Shown here one piece after another: positions 54,723-63,891 of a DNA stretch of 64,000 nucleotides. Source of the DNA: RHLJ01 sp963974345 (GTDB taxonomy: Bacteria > Bacteroidota > Rhodothermia > Balneolales > Balneolaceae); contig CAXBBW010000004.1 of assembly GCA_963974345.1 (NCBI GenBank), forward strand, positions 175,805-239,804, given 5' to 3'. The notes beneath the pieces are model-generated. The model saw only the letters and a list, made by a program, of their open reading frames with translations, did not search any database and was not told the DNA's origin. The position numbers were made by a program, and so were the translations under genes. Numbering within the stretch: position 1 is the first letter of the stretch; each line of letters begins with the position of its first letter.

Positions 54723-54796
54723 GGGGCTATAGCTCAGTTGGCTAGAGCGTCGCGCTGGCAGCGCGAAGGTCTGGGGTTCGAATCCCCATAGCTCCA
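54723..54796 (+). tRNA. tRNA-Ala (anticodon GGC)
   Basis: 74-nt cloverleaf: acceptor GGGGCTA/TAGCTCC, D arm GCTC/GAGC, anticodon stem TCGCG/CGCGA with loop CTGGCAG, T arm TGGGG/CCCCA around TTCGAAT, discriminator A. CCA not encoded in the genome. Confidence 0.96.
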
Positions 54797-54798
54797 CT

Positions 54799-54832
54799 AA
54801 AGCCTTTTCCTTAGCAGGAAGAGGCTTTTTTT
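54799..54832 (+). terminator. Rho-independent terminator after tRNA-Ala
   Basis: 13-bp stem beginning AAAGCC and ending GGCTTT with one wobble, loop TAGC, then Ts. It separates tRNA-Ala from the five-gene operon that follows. Confidence 0.85.
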
Positions 54833-54908
54833 GTTCATTAAATTCTAATTGTTTGTGATCAAACATCGTCTCATATTATGTATTCGTTTAACAAATTGTG
54901 CATGTAGT

Positions 54909-56102
54909 ATGAAAAAATCAGTTTGGATTAAAACCTATTTTCTTTCAGTCGTAGTCTTTTTATGTGTTTTTGTTCCAAGTAAAAAGATATTAGCTCAATC
55001 GGGTGAGCTTAGTTTAGACTTCAATTTAAGTCAAGTTTTGCAAAATGCCCAAGTATTAGGATTAACAAGCTTAGGCGTTGATAATAGGGGCTCTGGTCCT
55101 ACACTAGTTTCGGGATCTCTTGTAAATGAAACGGATGAAAAACTTTCAAATCTTTATTTTGAGTTTAAAATTGAAAGCGGAAAAGTTGGAACAATTGCGC
55201 GAATTACTCAACAAGCTGCTTTTCCATTCACACTTGATCCTCGTCAAATAGTTTTTGTAACAAATAATGATATTGATAAAGAAGAATTACCGGGTATAGA
55301 AGAAAGAATACGATTTGATGGAGGCTTAACACCCGAAGGAGAGGATTTTGTCGAGACTCTTGGAGGTTCAACGACACTCCCAATAGATTTCTACACTTTT
55401 ACAGTTACAATATTTCAAGTAACAAACGAATTTGGAAAGCGTGTTCTTGATACACAAACAATTGAGTTGGGTGGGAGTGACGAAGGCATTGTTATAGATG
55501 AAAAGTCTATTACTTTGAAAACCCCAGGTGAAACTATTGGAGCAGAAGTTACTATTACTAATCCATACCCACAGTTTAGTTGGGAAGGTGAAGCTGCAAA
55601 TACGTATCGCTTAATAGTTGTAAGGTCAAATGGGCAAGATAATCCAGAGTCGCTTATTGAAAATGCAAAAAGTTCTGATCCTAGTAATGCAGGAGGATCA
55701 CTTCTTCAGTTTGAGAATTTAGATTTAACAACTGTTGGGAATACCTTGCAATACCCTTCTTCTGGTGTGCAAGCCCTAGTAGCTGGACAAACTTATTTTT
55801 GGCAGGTTAGTACAAATATACAAACAGCGCTGGGTGTTGAGGAACTAAATTCTGAAGTATGGACTTTCAAACTCTCTGCACCTGGAGATGAATCTTCGTT
55901 AGTTCAAATAGATCAGGATACTTTTAATGCGTTAATTGCATTGGTTGGTGAAGAACAATTTGCTACCCTAACGGAAAGTGGGTACTCTTTTGAGAGTATA
56001 GAAATGAATAATCAAATAGTAACCGGGGCAACGGCTATTCTTTTATTAGAAGAAATTCTAAGGAAAATAGATGATGGGGAAATAATCGTTAATTCCAATT
56101 AA
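54909..56102 (+). CDS. Secreted protein with fibronectin-like domain, first gene of the FecR/CHASE2 operon
   Basis: Not recognised as a named family. About 397 residues from ATG 54909 (an in-frame ATG at 54849 would add 20 residues ahead of the signal peptide). Signal peptide ends near KILAQSGE. The N-terminal half (about 30-190) is a beta-rich domain with NETDEKLSNLYFEFKIESG. The middle (about 220-325) looks like a fibronectin-type domain: TITNPYPQFSWEGEA, TYRLIVVRSN, TYFWQVSTN and EVWTFKLSA. The last 60 residues are helical and acidic. FecR follows after 6 bp. Possible role: ligand-binding or scaffold part of an envelope complex. Confidence 0.75.
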   Translation: MKKSVWIKTYFLSVVVFLCVFVPSKKILAQSGELSLDFNLSQVLQNAQVLGLTSLGVDNRGSGPTLVSGSLVNETDEKLSNLYFEFKIESGKVGTIARITQQAAFPFTLDPRQIVFVTNNDIDKEELPGIEERIRFDGGLTPEGEDFVETLGGSTTLPIDFYTFTVTIFQVTNEFGKRVLDTQTIELGGSDEGIVIDEKSITLKTPGETIGAEVTITNPYPQFSWEGEAANTYRLIVVRSNGQDNPESLIENAKSSDPSNAGGSLLQFENLDLTTVGNTLQYPSSGVQALVAGQTYFWQVSTNIQTALGVEELNSEVWTFKLSAPGDESSLVQIDQDTFNALIALVGEEQFATLTESGYSFESIEMNNQIVTGATAILLLEEILRKIDDGEIIVNSN

Positions 56103-56108
56103 TTCGAT

Positions 56109-56846
56109 ATGAAAAAGGCAACATCAATAGTAGTTTCATTGGTTTTAGCAATTGTATTGGGGGCAATGTTAGCTAGTGATTTATACATTCCCGTTGAACA
56201 AGAGCGCCCACTCGCAATTGTTCGAAGATTTAAGCCTCAAGTTCAGCTTGCAAATGGCGATAAGGATTTCATTCTAGATTTAACAGAAAATCTGGGCGAA
56301 CAGCTTTATAATGGTGATACACTCTCAACGGATACAAAAGGGTACGCTTTAGTAATTTTTATGGATAATACTGTTGCAAAAGTTAAGCCAGAATCCATGT
56401 TAATCGTTCGGGGCGAAAGCCTTGCAGATTCGAAAATTTCAGATCGAAGAATAAATCTCGAAAGTGGCGAAATCTTCATGGAAGTAGAACCACTTGGTTC
56501 AGGTACATTTGAAGTTGCTACTTCTCGTTCATTAGCATCAGTGAAGGGAACAAAGTTTGGTACAAAATCTTTTGGGTACATTTGGGTTCAAGAAGGGCAA
56601 GTAGATGTTACCGCAACAACCTCAGGTCAGACAGTTTCATTATTTGAAAAAATGTTTGCCTCTGTTGATAATAGTGGAAATAATATTGAAACGGGTAATT
56701 TAACACAGGAAGAAATTGATGACTTGGATCAAGGTTATGATGAACTAGATGAAGACTTAATAGAACGAACAATTATTCTTCGATTTAAAGATGCAAATGG
56801 ACAGATTCAAGAGATTCCAATTAATATTTTTGAAAAAGGAAATTAA
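56109..56846 (+). CDS. FecR-domain protein
   Basis: 245 residues: N-terminal membrane anchor (about 4-24, ATSIVVSLVLAIVLGAMLAS), then a periplasmic FecR domain (about 40-185) with VKPESMLIVRG, INLESGEIFMEVE, VATSRSLASVKGTKFGTK and GYIWVQEGQVDV. The C-terminus is acidic. No ECF sigma factor or TonB receptor is adjacent, so it is not a classical FecIRA set; it sits between a secreted protein and a large barrel in the CHASE2 cyclase operon and may transmit envelope state. Confidence 0.88.
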   Translation: MKKATSIVVSLVLAIVLGAMLASDLYIPVEQERPLAIVRRFKPQVQLANGDKDFILDLTENLGEQLYNGDTLSTDTKGYALVIFMDNTVAKVKPESMLIVRGESLADSKISDRRINLESGEIFMEVEPLGSGTFEVATSRSLASVKGTKFGTKSFGYIWVQEGQVDVTATTSGQTVSLFEKMFASVDNSGNNIETGNLTQEEIDDLDQGYDELDEDLIERTIILRFKDANGQIQEIPINIFEKGN

Positions 56847-56863
56847 TAAGCTTTATTTAGTAG

Positions 56864-56878
56864 AAGGAATGATTCCTT
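56864..56878. promoter_or_regulatory. 15-bp palindrome upstream of large barrel gene
   Basis: AAGGAAT-G-ATTCCTT, perfect arms of seven, in the 58-bp gap between the FecR gene and the 908-residue barrel gene. Could be an operator or an mRNA hairpin; a weak processing or attenuation site is possible. No data decide. Confidence 0.35.
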
Positions 56879-56904
56879 TATAGCTTTTATCGTAGTAAAA
56901 TTGA

Positions 56905-59631
56905 ATGGAAATGAAAAAAGGGGTGCTAAGTGTAGCATTAATATTGGGTTTTGTTACACTATGCTCACAAACTATTAACGCTCAGTTCACAGTTCAACAC
57001 CAACAGCCAACGGTGTTGGATAGAACCACTACCAATGTCTTAGAGTTTTTTGTCCCAGGAATTAATCAAAATGATGTTCTTGATGCATTACTATTCTACA
57101 AAAATGAAGGAGATTTAGGATATTCTCAAAAGGAAATTGGATTTCAAAATGGAGTATTTACCGCATTAATAAGTCCTGAAGAGCTAATTGGAACTAGTTT
57201 TGAATACTACTTTCAATTAAGCTTAAGGAATAGTGATCAGGATATTTTTTTCCCAGAAAATTTACCTTCAGAAAACCCTGTTGAAGTAAATATTGTTGAA
57301 GGGAATGACGAGCCGGAATTACCAAAAGCAGAGGGAATAGATTACTCTGTACTCTCACCAAAACCAGGTAATGGGTTAGCGCAAAATGATGCTTACATTG
57401 CGATAGCCCTTTATTACGATAAGAATGAAATAGAAGACGGAGAGTTTCAGCTTGTATTAGATGAAAGAGATGTTACTTCTTTGGCCGATACCTCGAGTTA
57501 CTTTATTTCTTATGTTCCTAAAAAACTAAAACATGGAACCCACACTATTCGGCTTAATTACGTAACTGCAAATGAAATTCTTGAAGTGGTTGCATGGAGT
57601 TTCAATATTGTGGATCCTAAAAAAGCATCCTATAAAGGATTAACACCTCGTTTAATCCCAACAGGAAGAGTTGAGCTTACCGCTAGAAATCAAACAATAT
57701 CCGGCGATATAAACAACGCTTATACTGGTCGCTCATACTTAAATGGATCTTATGGTTTATTCAAATATTCCATAAATGGATTTCTGACTTCACAGGAATC
57801 AAACCGGTTACAGCCTCAAAATCGTTTTGGCATATCTTTAAGGTTGGGTAAGTGGTGGGAACTTGAAGCAGGGCATGTATACCCTTCATTAAGTAAGTTT
57901 ACCATTTCTGGCCGGAGAATGTATGGGGTAAATACATCTCTACATGTTCTTTGGGATGTAATAAATGTCCAATTCTTATATGGTGAATTAAGCAGAAAAA
58001 TTACCAATGAGTATTCTAGTGTTGATGTTGATACAGTCTTAGCTGCGGGCATCCCACAAGACACAACTTATACCCTTAGGTATAATGATAGAGGTCGAGG
58101 CACATTTAAAAGAAAGATAATTGGTGGGAGAGTAGGACTTGGAAATCCAAAACATTTTCAAATTGGAATACAAGCAATGAAAGTTGAAGACGATTCGACT
58201 TCAATTTTTAATGTTCTCAATTATAACGACATAACGGGTTCTCCGCAGCTATTATCGAGCTTAAGTTTTGAAGATCAGATAAAACTGAGTCAAAATCCTG
58301 ATCTCTTGCAAATACAGGGTGGAAGTCCCCGGCCGAAAGGAAATTTTGTTGCTGGGGCTGACATGAAGATTGGGCTGGCAAATAACAAAATAAGATTTAG
58401 AACTGAAACGGTAGCTAGTGCTTTAAATAATGATATTTATGGAGGACCACTTGATTCATTGAGGGCGGCTGATATCGGATTTGAAGATATAGATCAAGGC
58501 GAACTAGACATTCTAGGTCAATTGTCTCGGTATATTATTATAAATGAAAATATGAGCGTTATCCCAATTCGGTTCAAAAACTTCAATACTGATAGTAGTG
58601 CTTCAGAAGCATTTTTCCCAACTTCCATACTTGGTTCAGATTCTGAGTTTTCTGTCAATTTTCCTAAGAACACATTTAGTATTCAATACCGTTGGGTAGG
58701 TCCAGAATTTGTCTCTTTAGCTAATTCAACAATACGTAAAGATATCGCTGGGTTTACAGTGTCAGATCGGTTTAGAATGCTAAAAAATCAGATATACGTT
58801 ACACTTGGTTACGAAACATTAAATGATAACGTATCCAATACAAAAGAAGCTACAACAAATACAATATCTTATCGAACTAATGTAAGTTGGTATCCAATAA
58901 AGAATGCATTACCTAAAATTAGTGTCGGGTTTAGGTTTCGAACAAGAGAAAATGGGGTTACAAGGTTTAATTCAGAAGTGCCGTTAGGTTTAGAAAATTC
59001 TGCCGTCCAAAACTTAACGGTTGAAGATGGAGATACTTTAACCACTACTATTCCAAGAATGAACAGTACATTAAATTTAAATATGTCAATCACTCAACAG
59101 TTTAGACTATTAGATATGGTACATGATGCTACTATTAGTTTTTCATCTTTGAATACCAAGGATGAAGTATTTACATATGGTGATGCTAAGAGTAGTTCGG
59201 TTTCGTTCAATATCGGAACAAGATTCGAAAATATTCCACTGAGAACACAACTAGGACTAACATCAAATAGTACCCAATCTGGTAATGGTCAACTAGATAT
59301 TGATATTTTCGGAATGTATGCAGGAGGCTCATACTTTATGCTTAATGGAAAGCTTGCTTTAAACAGTAGAATCGCATTTACAAGTAATCACTCTAAAACC
59401 CGTACTTTATCTGTTGCAAATGGTGAAGACTCGAATTTTCTAAATGATTATTACGTCTTAAGTGATATCCAAAATTCATCTGTTTTTGGCACCTATGTTT
59501 TAATAGCAGGAGCTGAATATAAATTAGATAACAACCACTCTTTCTTGTTTGATTCAAACTTTACAAATGTTAGTGGTAGAAATTCTATTAATGATCGAGT
59601 TGTACAATTACGCTATATATATCGATTTTAG
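56905..59631 (+). CDS. Large predicted outer-membrane beta-barrel protein with Ig-like front
   Basis: 908 residues, family not recognised. Signal peptide ends near INAQFTVQ (start at 56905, or Met three at 56911). Residues about 22-225 form beta-sandwich-like domains (SPKPGNGLAQNDAYIAIALYYD, KKLKHGTHTIRLNY). From about 245 to the end, alternating amphipathic strands with many aromatic residues (GRSYLNGSYGLFKYSINGFL, WWELEAGHVYPSL, FSIQYRWVGPEF) end in RYIYRF, an outer-membrane C-terminal Phe signature. CHASE2 cyclase gene starts 3 bp after the stop. Could be the surface sensor or channel of the operon. Confidence 0.78.
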   Translation: MEMKKGVLSVALILGFVTLCSQTINAQFTVQHQQPTVLDRTTTNVLEFFVPGINQNDVLDALLFYKNEGDLGYSQKEIGFQNGVFTALISPEELIGTSFEYYFQLSLRNSDQDIFFPENLPSENPVEVNIVEGNDEPELPKAEGIDYSVLSPKPGNGLAQNDAYIAIALYYDKNEIEDGEFQLVLDERDVTSLADTSSYFISYVPKKLKHGTHTIRLNYVTANEILEVVAWSFNIVDPKKASYKGLTPRLIPTGRVELTARNQTISGDINNAYTGRSYLNGSYGLFKYSINGFLTSQESNRLQPQNRFGISLRLGKWWELEAGHVYPSLSKFTISGRRMYGVNTSLHVLWDVINVQFLYGELSRKITNEYSSVDVDTVLAAGIPQDTTYTLRYNDRGRGTFKRKIIGGRVGLGNPKHFQIGIQAMKVEDDSTSIFNVLNYNDITGSPQLLSSLSFEDQIKLSQNPDLLQIQGGSPRPKGNFVAGADMKIGLANNKIRFRTETVASALNNDIYGGPLDSLRAADIGFEDIDQGELDILGQLSRYIIINENMSVIPIRFKNFNTDSSASEAFFPTSILGSDSEFSVNFPKNTFSIQYRWVGPEFVSLANSTIRKDIAGFTVSDRFRMLKNQIYVTLGYETLNDNVSNTKEATTNTISYRTNVSWYPIKNALPKISVGFRFRTRENGVTRFNSEVPLGLENSAVQNLTVEDGDTLTTTIPRMNSTLNLNMSITQQFRLLDMVHDATISFSSLNTKDEVFTYGDAKSSSVSFNIGTRFENIPLRTQLGLTSNSTQSGNGQLDIDIFGMYAGGSYFMLNGKLALNSRIAFTSNHSKTRTLSVANGEDSNFLNDYYVLSDIQNSSVFGTYVLIAGAEYKLDNNHSFLFDSNFTNVSGRNSINDRVVQLRYIYRF

Positions 59632-59634
59632 TAA

Positions 59635-61803
59635 ATGACGTCCCCTTCAAAACGAAAGAAAAAAGTTAGTATCTATGTGTTAATTGCACTGCTTGCATTT
59701 ATTCTGTCACTAATTTTATCGAACACCAATCAATTAAGTAAGATTGAATACGCTATTCAGGATAATTTTTTTGAAATTCGTGGTCCAATTTCCGTAGAAA
59801 ACTCTCCTATTGTATTGGTAGAAATAAGTGAACAAGCAGATTCAGAAATTCCTGAGAAGTGGCCTTGGCCTACCAGTCTACATGCAAAACTTGTAGAGAA
59901 CCTAAATAAAGCCGGTGCTAAAGCAATTCTTTTTGATGTGCTTTTCTCACAAGAAGACAGATTTAACCCAAAAAATGATACTCTGTTTTCTAATACAATT
60001 AAAAGGTATGGCAATGTAGTTTTGGCTGGTGATATTGAACGTATAAGAATTGGTGGGAAGGATGAATTCAACCCTATATTTCCAATTCCTTTACTTCGCG
60101 AGGACAACCCAAATCCAATGGGTTTTGTTAGTACCTATCCATACCCAGACGGCTATGTTCGTACATATAATATAGGAAGGACTTATCAAGACAAGAATTA
60201 CTTTATGTTGGGGTTAGAAGGCTTAAAACTTTACAATGATATTCCAGAGTCAGAAATAGATAGTTTTGATTCAAATTCAAAAGAATCAATTTTTAACCTT
60301 GGAGAATATAAGATTGAACGGGATAATCTGAATACATTTATCATAAATTTTTATGGTCCTGAAGGGCACTTCCCTTCAAAGTCTTATGAGGAAGTAATTG
60401 ATGACCCCTCGTATACTACAGTGATGGAGGAAGAGGCTTTTGAGATAAATACGTTCGATGATCCCGAACTTGGAATCGGGTTACTCTACGAAGAGTTCTT
60501 TAAAGATAAGATTGTAATAGTTGGCGCAACAATGCCTACACTTCAAGATTTTCATGCTACCCCTTATTCTTCGGCTGATTTACCACGTCCAGGATTTGAG
60601 ATTCATGCTCATGCTATCCAAACTATACTTGATGGTAATTATATAGTTAGACAGAGTAATTCTCTTAGATTAGCAATAATGTTTTTAATGGCTCTAACGC
60701 TGGTATTTATAAACAGAAGCTATGGACTTACTTGGGGATTTGGTCTTATGATATTAATGATGGCAGGATATTATGGGGTATCAATTTGGATGTTTTTGAA
60801 CTATGCAATTCTTGTGAATGTAATGGGTGTTGTAATTTCTATTTTTCTAAGTCAGGTAAGTACAGTTGGGTACGAGTACTTTTTTGAAGAGCGAGAAAAA
60901 AGAAGGATTAAAGGGATGTTTTCATCCTATGTATCTCCAACACTAGTAGATCAAATGATAGAATCTGGTGAGGAGCCGAAATTAGGAGGTGATGATACAT
61001 ATATGACTGCTTTTTTTAGTGATATCGTCTCATTCTCAACCTTCTCAGAGAAACTCGAACCCAAGCAACTTGTTACTTTGATTAACGAATATCTAACAGC
61101 AATGACAGATATTATTAATGATCAAGGTGGCACACTAGATAAATTTATTGGGGATGCAATTGTTGCATTTTATGGAGCGCCAGTTCCAATGAAAGATCAC
61201 GCTCTTAGAGCTTGTATTTCTTCACAATTGATGAATAATAAGCTGATAGAATTGAGAGAAAAATGGGAGAAAGATAATTGGCCTGATATAGTTTGGGAGA
61301 TGCAACACAGAGTGGGTATGAATACGGGCGATATGGTTACAGGGAATATGGGATCTGAACGCCGTTTCAATTACACGATGATGGGTGACAATGTAAACTT
61401 AGCTGCACGTTGCGAAAGTGGAGCAAAGCAATACAATGTGTTCACGATGGTAACTGAGTCAACCAAAAATGAAGCTGAAGCCCAAGGTGATGACTGTTTG
61501 TTTCGGTTACTGGATAACATAATAGTTAAGGGACGAAGTAAGCCCGTAAAAGTATTCGAAATAGTTGGATTAAGAGCCGATGCTTCTTCTAAAACGTTTG
61601 AATGTATAAATTTATATGAACAGGGAATGGAAAGCTATTTCAAACAAGACTGGGAAGTAGCAGTCAAGTTTTTTGAACAAGCAATACTGTTAGAGGCACA
61701 TCCTAAAAACCCTTCTCAATTATTTATTGAACGTTGCAATATGATGAAGTTAAATCCTCCAGAGAAGAACTGGGATGGAGTTTATATTATGACGAGTAAA
61801 TAA
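59635..61803 (+). CDS. CHASE2-domain class III adenylate cyclase
   Basis: 722 residues: membrane helix (about 11-30), periplasmic CHASE2 sensor (about 35-340), three membrane helices (about 343-415), linker with EEREKRRIKGMFSSYVSPTLVDQ and catalytic domain (about 455-640). All catalytic positions are present: metal Asp463 (SDIVSF) and Asp507 (IGDAIVAFYG), adenine-selecting Lys503 and Thr581 (YTMMGD), transition-state Asn588 and Arg592 (NVNLAAR). Product should be cAMP rather than cGMP. A C-terminal helical stretch (about 655-722) resembles a TPR pair. Expected to turn periplasmic state into cAMP. Confidence 0.93.
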   Translation: MTSPSKRKKKVSIYVLIALLAFILSLILSNTNQLSKIEYAIQDNFFEIRGPISVENSPIVLVEISEQADSEIPEKWPWPTSLHAKLVENLNKAGAKAILFDVLFSQEDRFNPKNDTLFSNTIKRYGNVVLAGDIERIRIGGKDEFNPIFPIPLLREDNPNPMGFVSTYPYPDGYVRTYNIGRTYQDKNYFMLGLEGLKLYNDIPESEIDSFDSNSKESIFNLGEYKIERDNLNTFIINFYGPEGHFPSKSYEEVIDDPSYTTVMEEEAFEINTFDDPELGIGLLYEEFFKDKIVIVGATMPTLQDFHATPYSSADLPRPGFEIHAHAIQTILDGNYIVRQSNSLRLAIMFLMALTLVFINRSYGLTWGFGLMILMMAGYYGVSIWMFLNYAILVNVMGVVISIFLSQVSTVGYEYFFEEREKRRIKGMFSSYVSPTLVDQMIESGEEPKLGGDDTYMTAFFSDIVSFSTFSEKLEPKQLVTLINEYLTAMTDIINDQGGTLDKFIGDAIVAFYGAPVPMKDHALRACISSQLMNNKLIELREKWEKDNWPDIVWEMQHRVGMNTGDMVTGNMGSERRFNYTMMGDNVNLAARCESGAKQYNVFTMVTESTKNEAEAQGDDCLFRLLDNIIVKGRSKPVKVFEIVGLRADASSKTFECINLYEQGMESYFKQDWEVAVKFFEQAILLEAHPKNPSQLFIERCNMMKLNPPEKNWDGVYIMTSK

Positions 61804-61805
61804 AA

Positions 61806-62909
61806 ATGAAAGTAACGGTTTTTGCGGTAGTTCTTATTTTAGGTATAGTTCAAGGGATATTTTTGGTAATATCTCTACAAAGTTTAAAGAATAGTAATAA
61901 AGAAGCGAATAGGTTTTTATCATTATTCATAGTACTCATCGTATTTACAATGAGTGGAAGACTAGTAATAGAAATGGATATGGGGATATCTTTCCCAAAT
62001 ATCTTAGCACTTCCTGACGCAATAATATTTCTGTATGGTCCAACCTTATACTTTTATCTAAGGAAACTGGTTTCAGAGTATGAAGTATCTCTTAAAAGTG
62101 ATACAAAGCACTTTATACCAGCAATAATATACTTGGTATCTGAGATTCCTTTACTATTAGAGCCAAACAGTTTTTTGAGGCAATTATGGACTGATTATAC
62201 GACGGTCAGATTCATCCTAATTGAAGGTGCAGCTTTGGTTTTGAGTATTTTTTATTTGATGCTTTTTAGAAATTTGCTGAGAGAATATGAGGATGAGTTA
62301 AATAATCAGTTCTCATTTCATCAATTCCCAAAGTACCTAAGAACTATTTCGAATTGTATGATTGCAACTCTACTTGTTTGGGGGATTTCTTATTTTTCTT
62401 GGATCACTGGTAATTATAATATCATAAGTAAGGTAGGTTACAGAACTGTCTGGATAATCTTGCCTTTTCTTACCTATGGATTGGGGTATTTTGCAATACA
62501 GAGACCAGAGTTTTTTAAATTAAATCCAGCGAGTCTGCAAAAGAAAGAAGAAGAAAATGAAGAAAAAATAGAACTTATTGAATGGCGAAAAAAGCTAGAG
62601 ATTTATATGAGTAATGAAAAACCTTATTTAAATCCTACATTATCATTGAAAGAACTTTCAGATCAAATTCAACTAAAACCCTATCAAACTTCGAAATTAA
62701 TAAACTCTGCTTTTAGTAGAAACTTCAATGACTTTGTGAATGAGTATAGAGTTGAGGAATTTATGAAAAGAGCAACAAAGGAAGTGCTAGTTACGAAAAC
62801 AATATTATCTATCGCACTTGAATCTGGGTTCAACTCTAAAACAACATTTAATACAGCGTTTAAAAAACTTACCAATAAAACACCCATCCAATTTATAAAA
62901 TCAAACTAG
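61806..62909 (+). CDS. AraC-family regulator with N-terminal membrane domain
   Basis: 367 residues. Six to seven membrane helices (about 5-235, VTVFAVVLILGIVQGIFLV ... FLTYGLGYFAIQ) followed by a C-terminal AraC-type double HTH (about 262-365; LKELSDQIQLKPYQTSKLINSAFSRNF and ILSIALESGFNSKTTFNTAFKKLTNKTPIQF). A membrane-bound transcription factor, starting 2 bp after the cyclase stop. It may regulate the operon or read membrane signals directly. Confidence 0.9.
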   Translation: MKVTVFAVVLILGIVQGIFLVISLQSLKNSNKEANRFLSLFIVLIVFTMSGRLVIEMDMGISFPNILALPDAIIFLYGPTLYFYLRKLVSEYEVSLKSDTKHFIPAIIYLVSEIPLLLEPNSFLRQLWTDYTTVRFILIEGAALVLSIFYLMLFRNLLREYEDELNNQFSFHQFPKYLRTISNCMIATLLVWGISYFSWITGNYNIISKVGYRTVWIILPFLTYGLGYFAIQRPEFFKLNPASLQKKEEENEEKIELIEWRKKLEIYMSNEKPYLNPTLSLKELSDQIQLKPYQTSKLINSAFSRNFNDFVNEYRVEEFMKRATKEVLVTKTILSIALESGFNSKTTFNTAFKKLTNKTPIQFIKSN

Positions 62910-62993
62910 CTAAAAACTGGTTCGGGTTTATAATTTCGTTCGATATTAGATATTCGATCATATAATTTTTTGAGAAATAAATTTTTTATCAAA

Positions 62994-63887
62994 ATGAATA
63001 TCACGAAAAATTCTTTAATGCTCGTCCTTGTAGCTTTATGTTTTAGCTGCTCAAATCCTACAGAAACTGAAAAGGAAGACCCTATAACAATTCCAGATCC
63101 GGAACCTTCAAGAGTGCAAGTTACTCAATTGGCGAGATTGTCGGCGCCAGATGCTATTAAAGTAGGAACAGATGGGAATATTTATGCATCAAACTACGGA
63201 ACGGGGATTGTTTATAAAGTAAATCGAAGTGGAAGAGCAGAGGTGTTCGCATCAAACCAGCCTGGTGCAGCAGGAATAGATTTCGACTCTCTTGGTAATA
63301 TGTTTTTAGCTAGATATGATGCGAATGATGTGGTAGTTATTACCCCAGAAGGTGAATTAAAAAATACGTACGCCACCGGATTGCATGGACCAATTGCTTT
63401 AGAGTTTGACTCTTCTGGTAATTTGTTTATCAACAATCATCTTGCGCTATTTTTAGCAAAAGTGAATAATAAAGGGCAGCAATCGAATTTTATAGACCAT
63501 AACATAGTAAATACAAGTAGTCTAACATTAGATGATTCTGGGAATATTTATCTTACATCATATCTTCATGGAAGAATAATAAAAATAAATACAGAGACAG
63601 GTGTGATCTCTAATTTTGTATCAACATCAATTAATGGTTTCGGATATTTAACATTCGCAAATAATGAATTATATGCAACAACGATTAAAGGAAACAAAGT
63701 TTTTCGCATTTCAATGCAGGGTGTAGTCAAGGATTTAGCAGGAACAGGAGAATCTGGATATTTAGATGGACCGGGTAATTACTCAAAGTTTACAAGTCCT
63801 ATTGGAATAACTACAAACGCAGCTGGAGATACTATATATGTAGCCGATAGAGAAACAATAAGGTTAATTACTAACTTTCTCGATTAA
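62994..63887 (+). CDS. Lipoprotein with NHL/SMP-30-like beta-propeller
   Basis: 297 residues from ATG 62994 (a TTG at 62970 would lengthen it by 8). Lipoprotein signal with lipobox CFSC. About six propeller blades carry D-x-x-G-N-I/L-Y/F motifs (DGNIYASNYGTG, DSLGNMFLARYDAN, DSSGNLFINNHL, DSGNIYLTSYLHG, NELYATTIKGN, AGDTIYVADRE). Similar to NHL-repeat or gluconolactonase-type propellers, but catalytic metal residues are not clear, so binding is more likely. It follows the AraC gene by 84 bp and may or may not belong to the operon. Confidence 0.82.
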   Translation: MNITKNSLMLVLVALCFSCSNPTETEKEDPITIPDPEPSRVQVTQLARLSAPDAIKVGTDGNIYASNYGTGIVYKVNRSGRAEVFASNQPGAAGIDFDSLGNMFLARYDANDVVVITPEGELKNTYATGLHGPIALEFDSSGNLFINNHLALFLAKVNNKGQQSNFIDHNIVNTSSLTLDDSGNIYLTSYLHGRIIKINTETGVISNFVSTSINGFGYLTFANNELYATTIKGNKVFRISMQGVVKDLAGTGESGYLDGPGNYSKFTSPIGITTNAAGDTIYVADRETIRLITNFLD

Positions 63888-63891
63888 AGTT

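Noticed and set aside
56109..56846. Classical FecI-FecR-FecA iron signalling set
   Set aside because: No ECF sigma factor and no TonB-dependent receptor are adjacent; the large downstream barrel lacks a plug domain.
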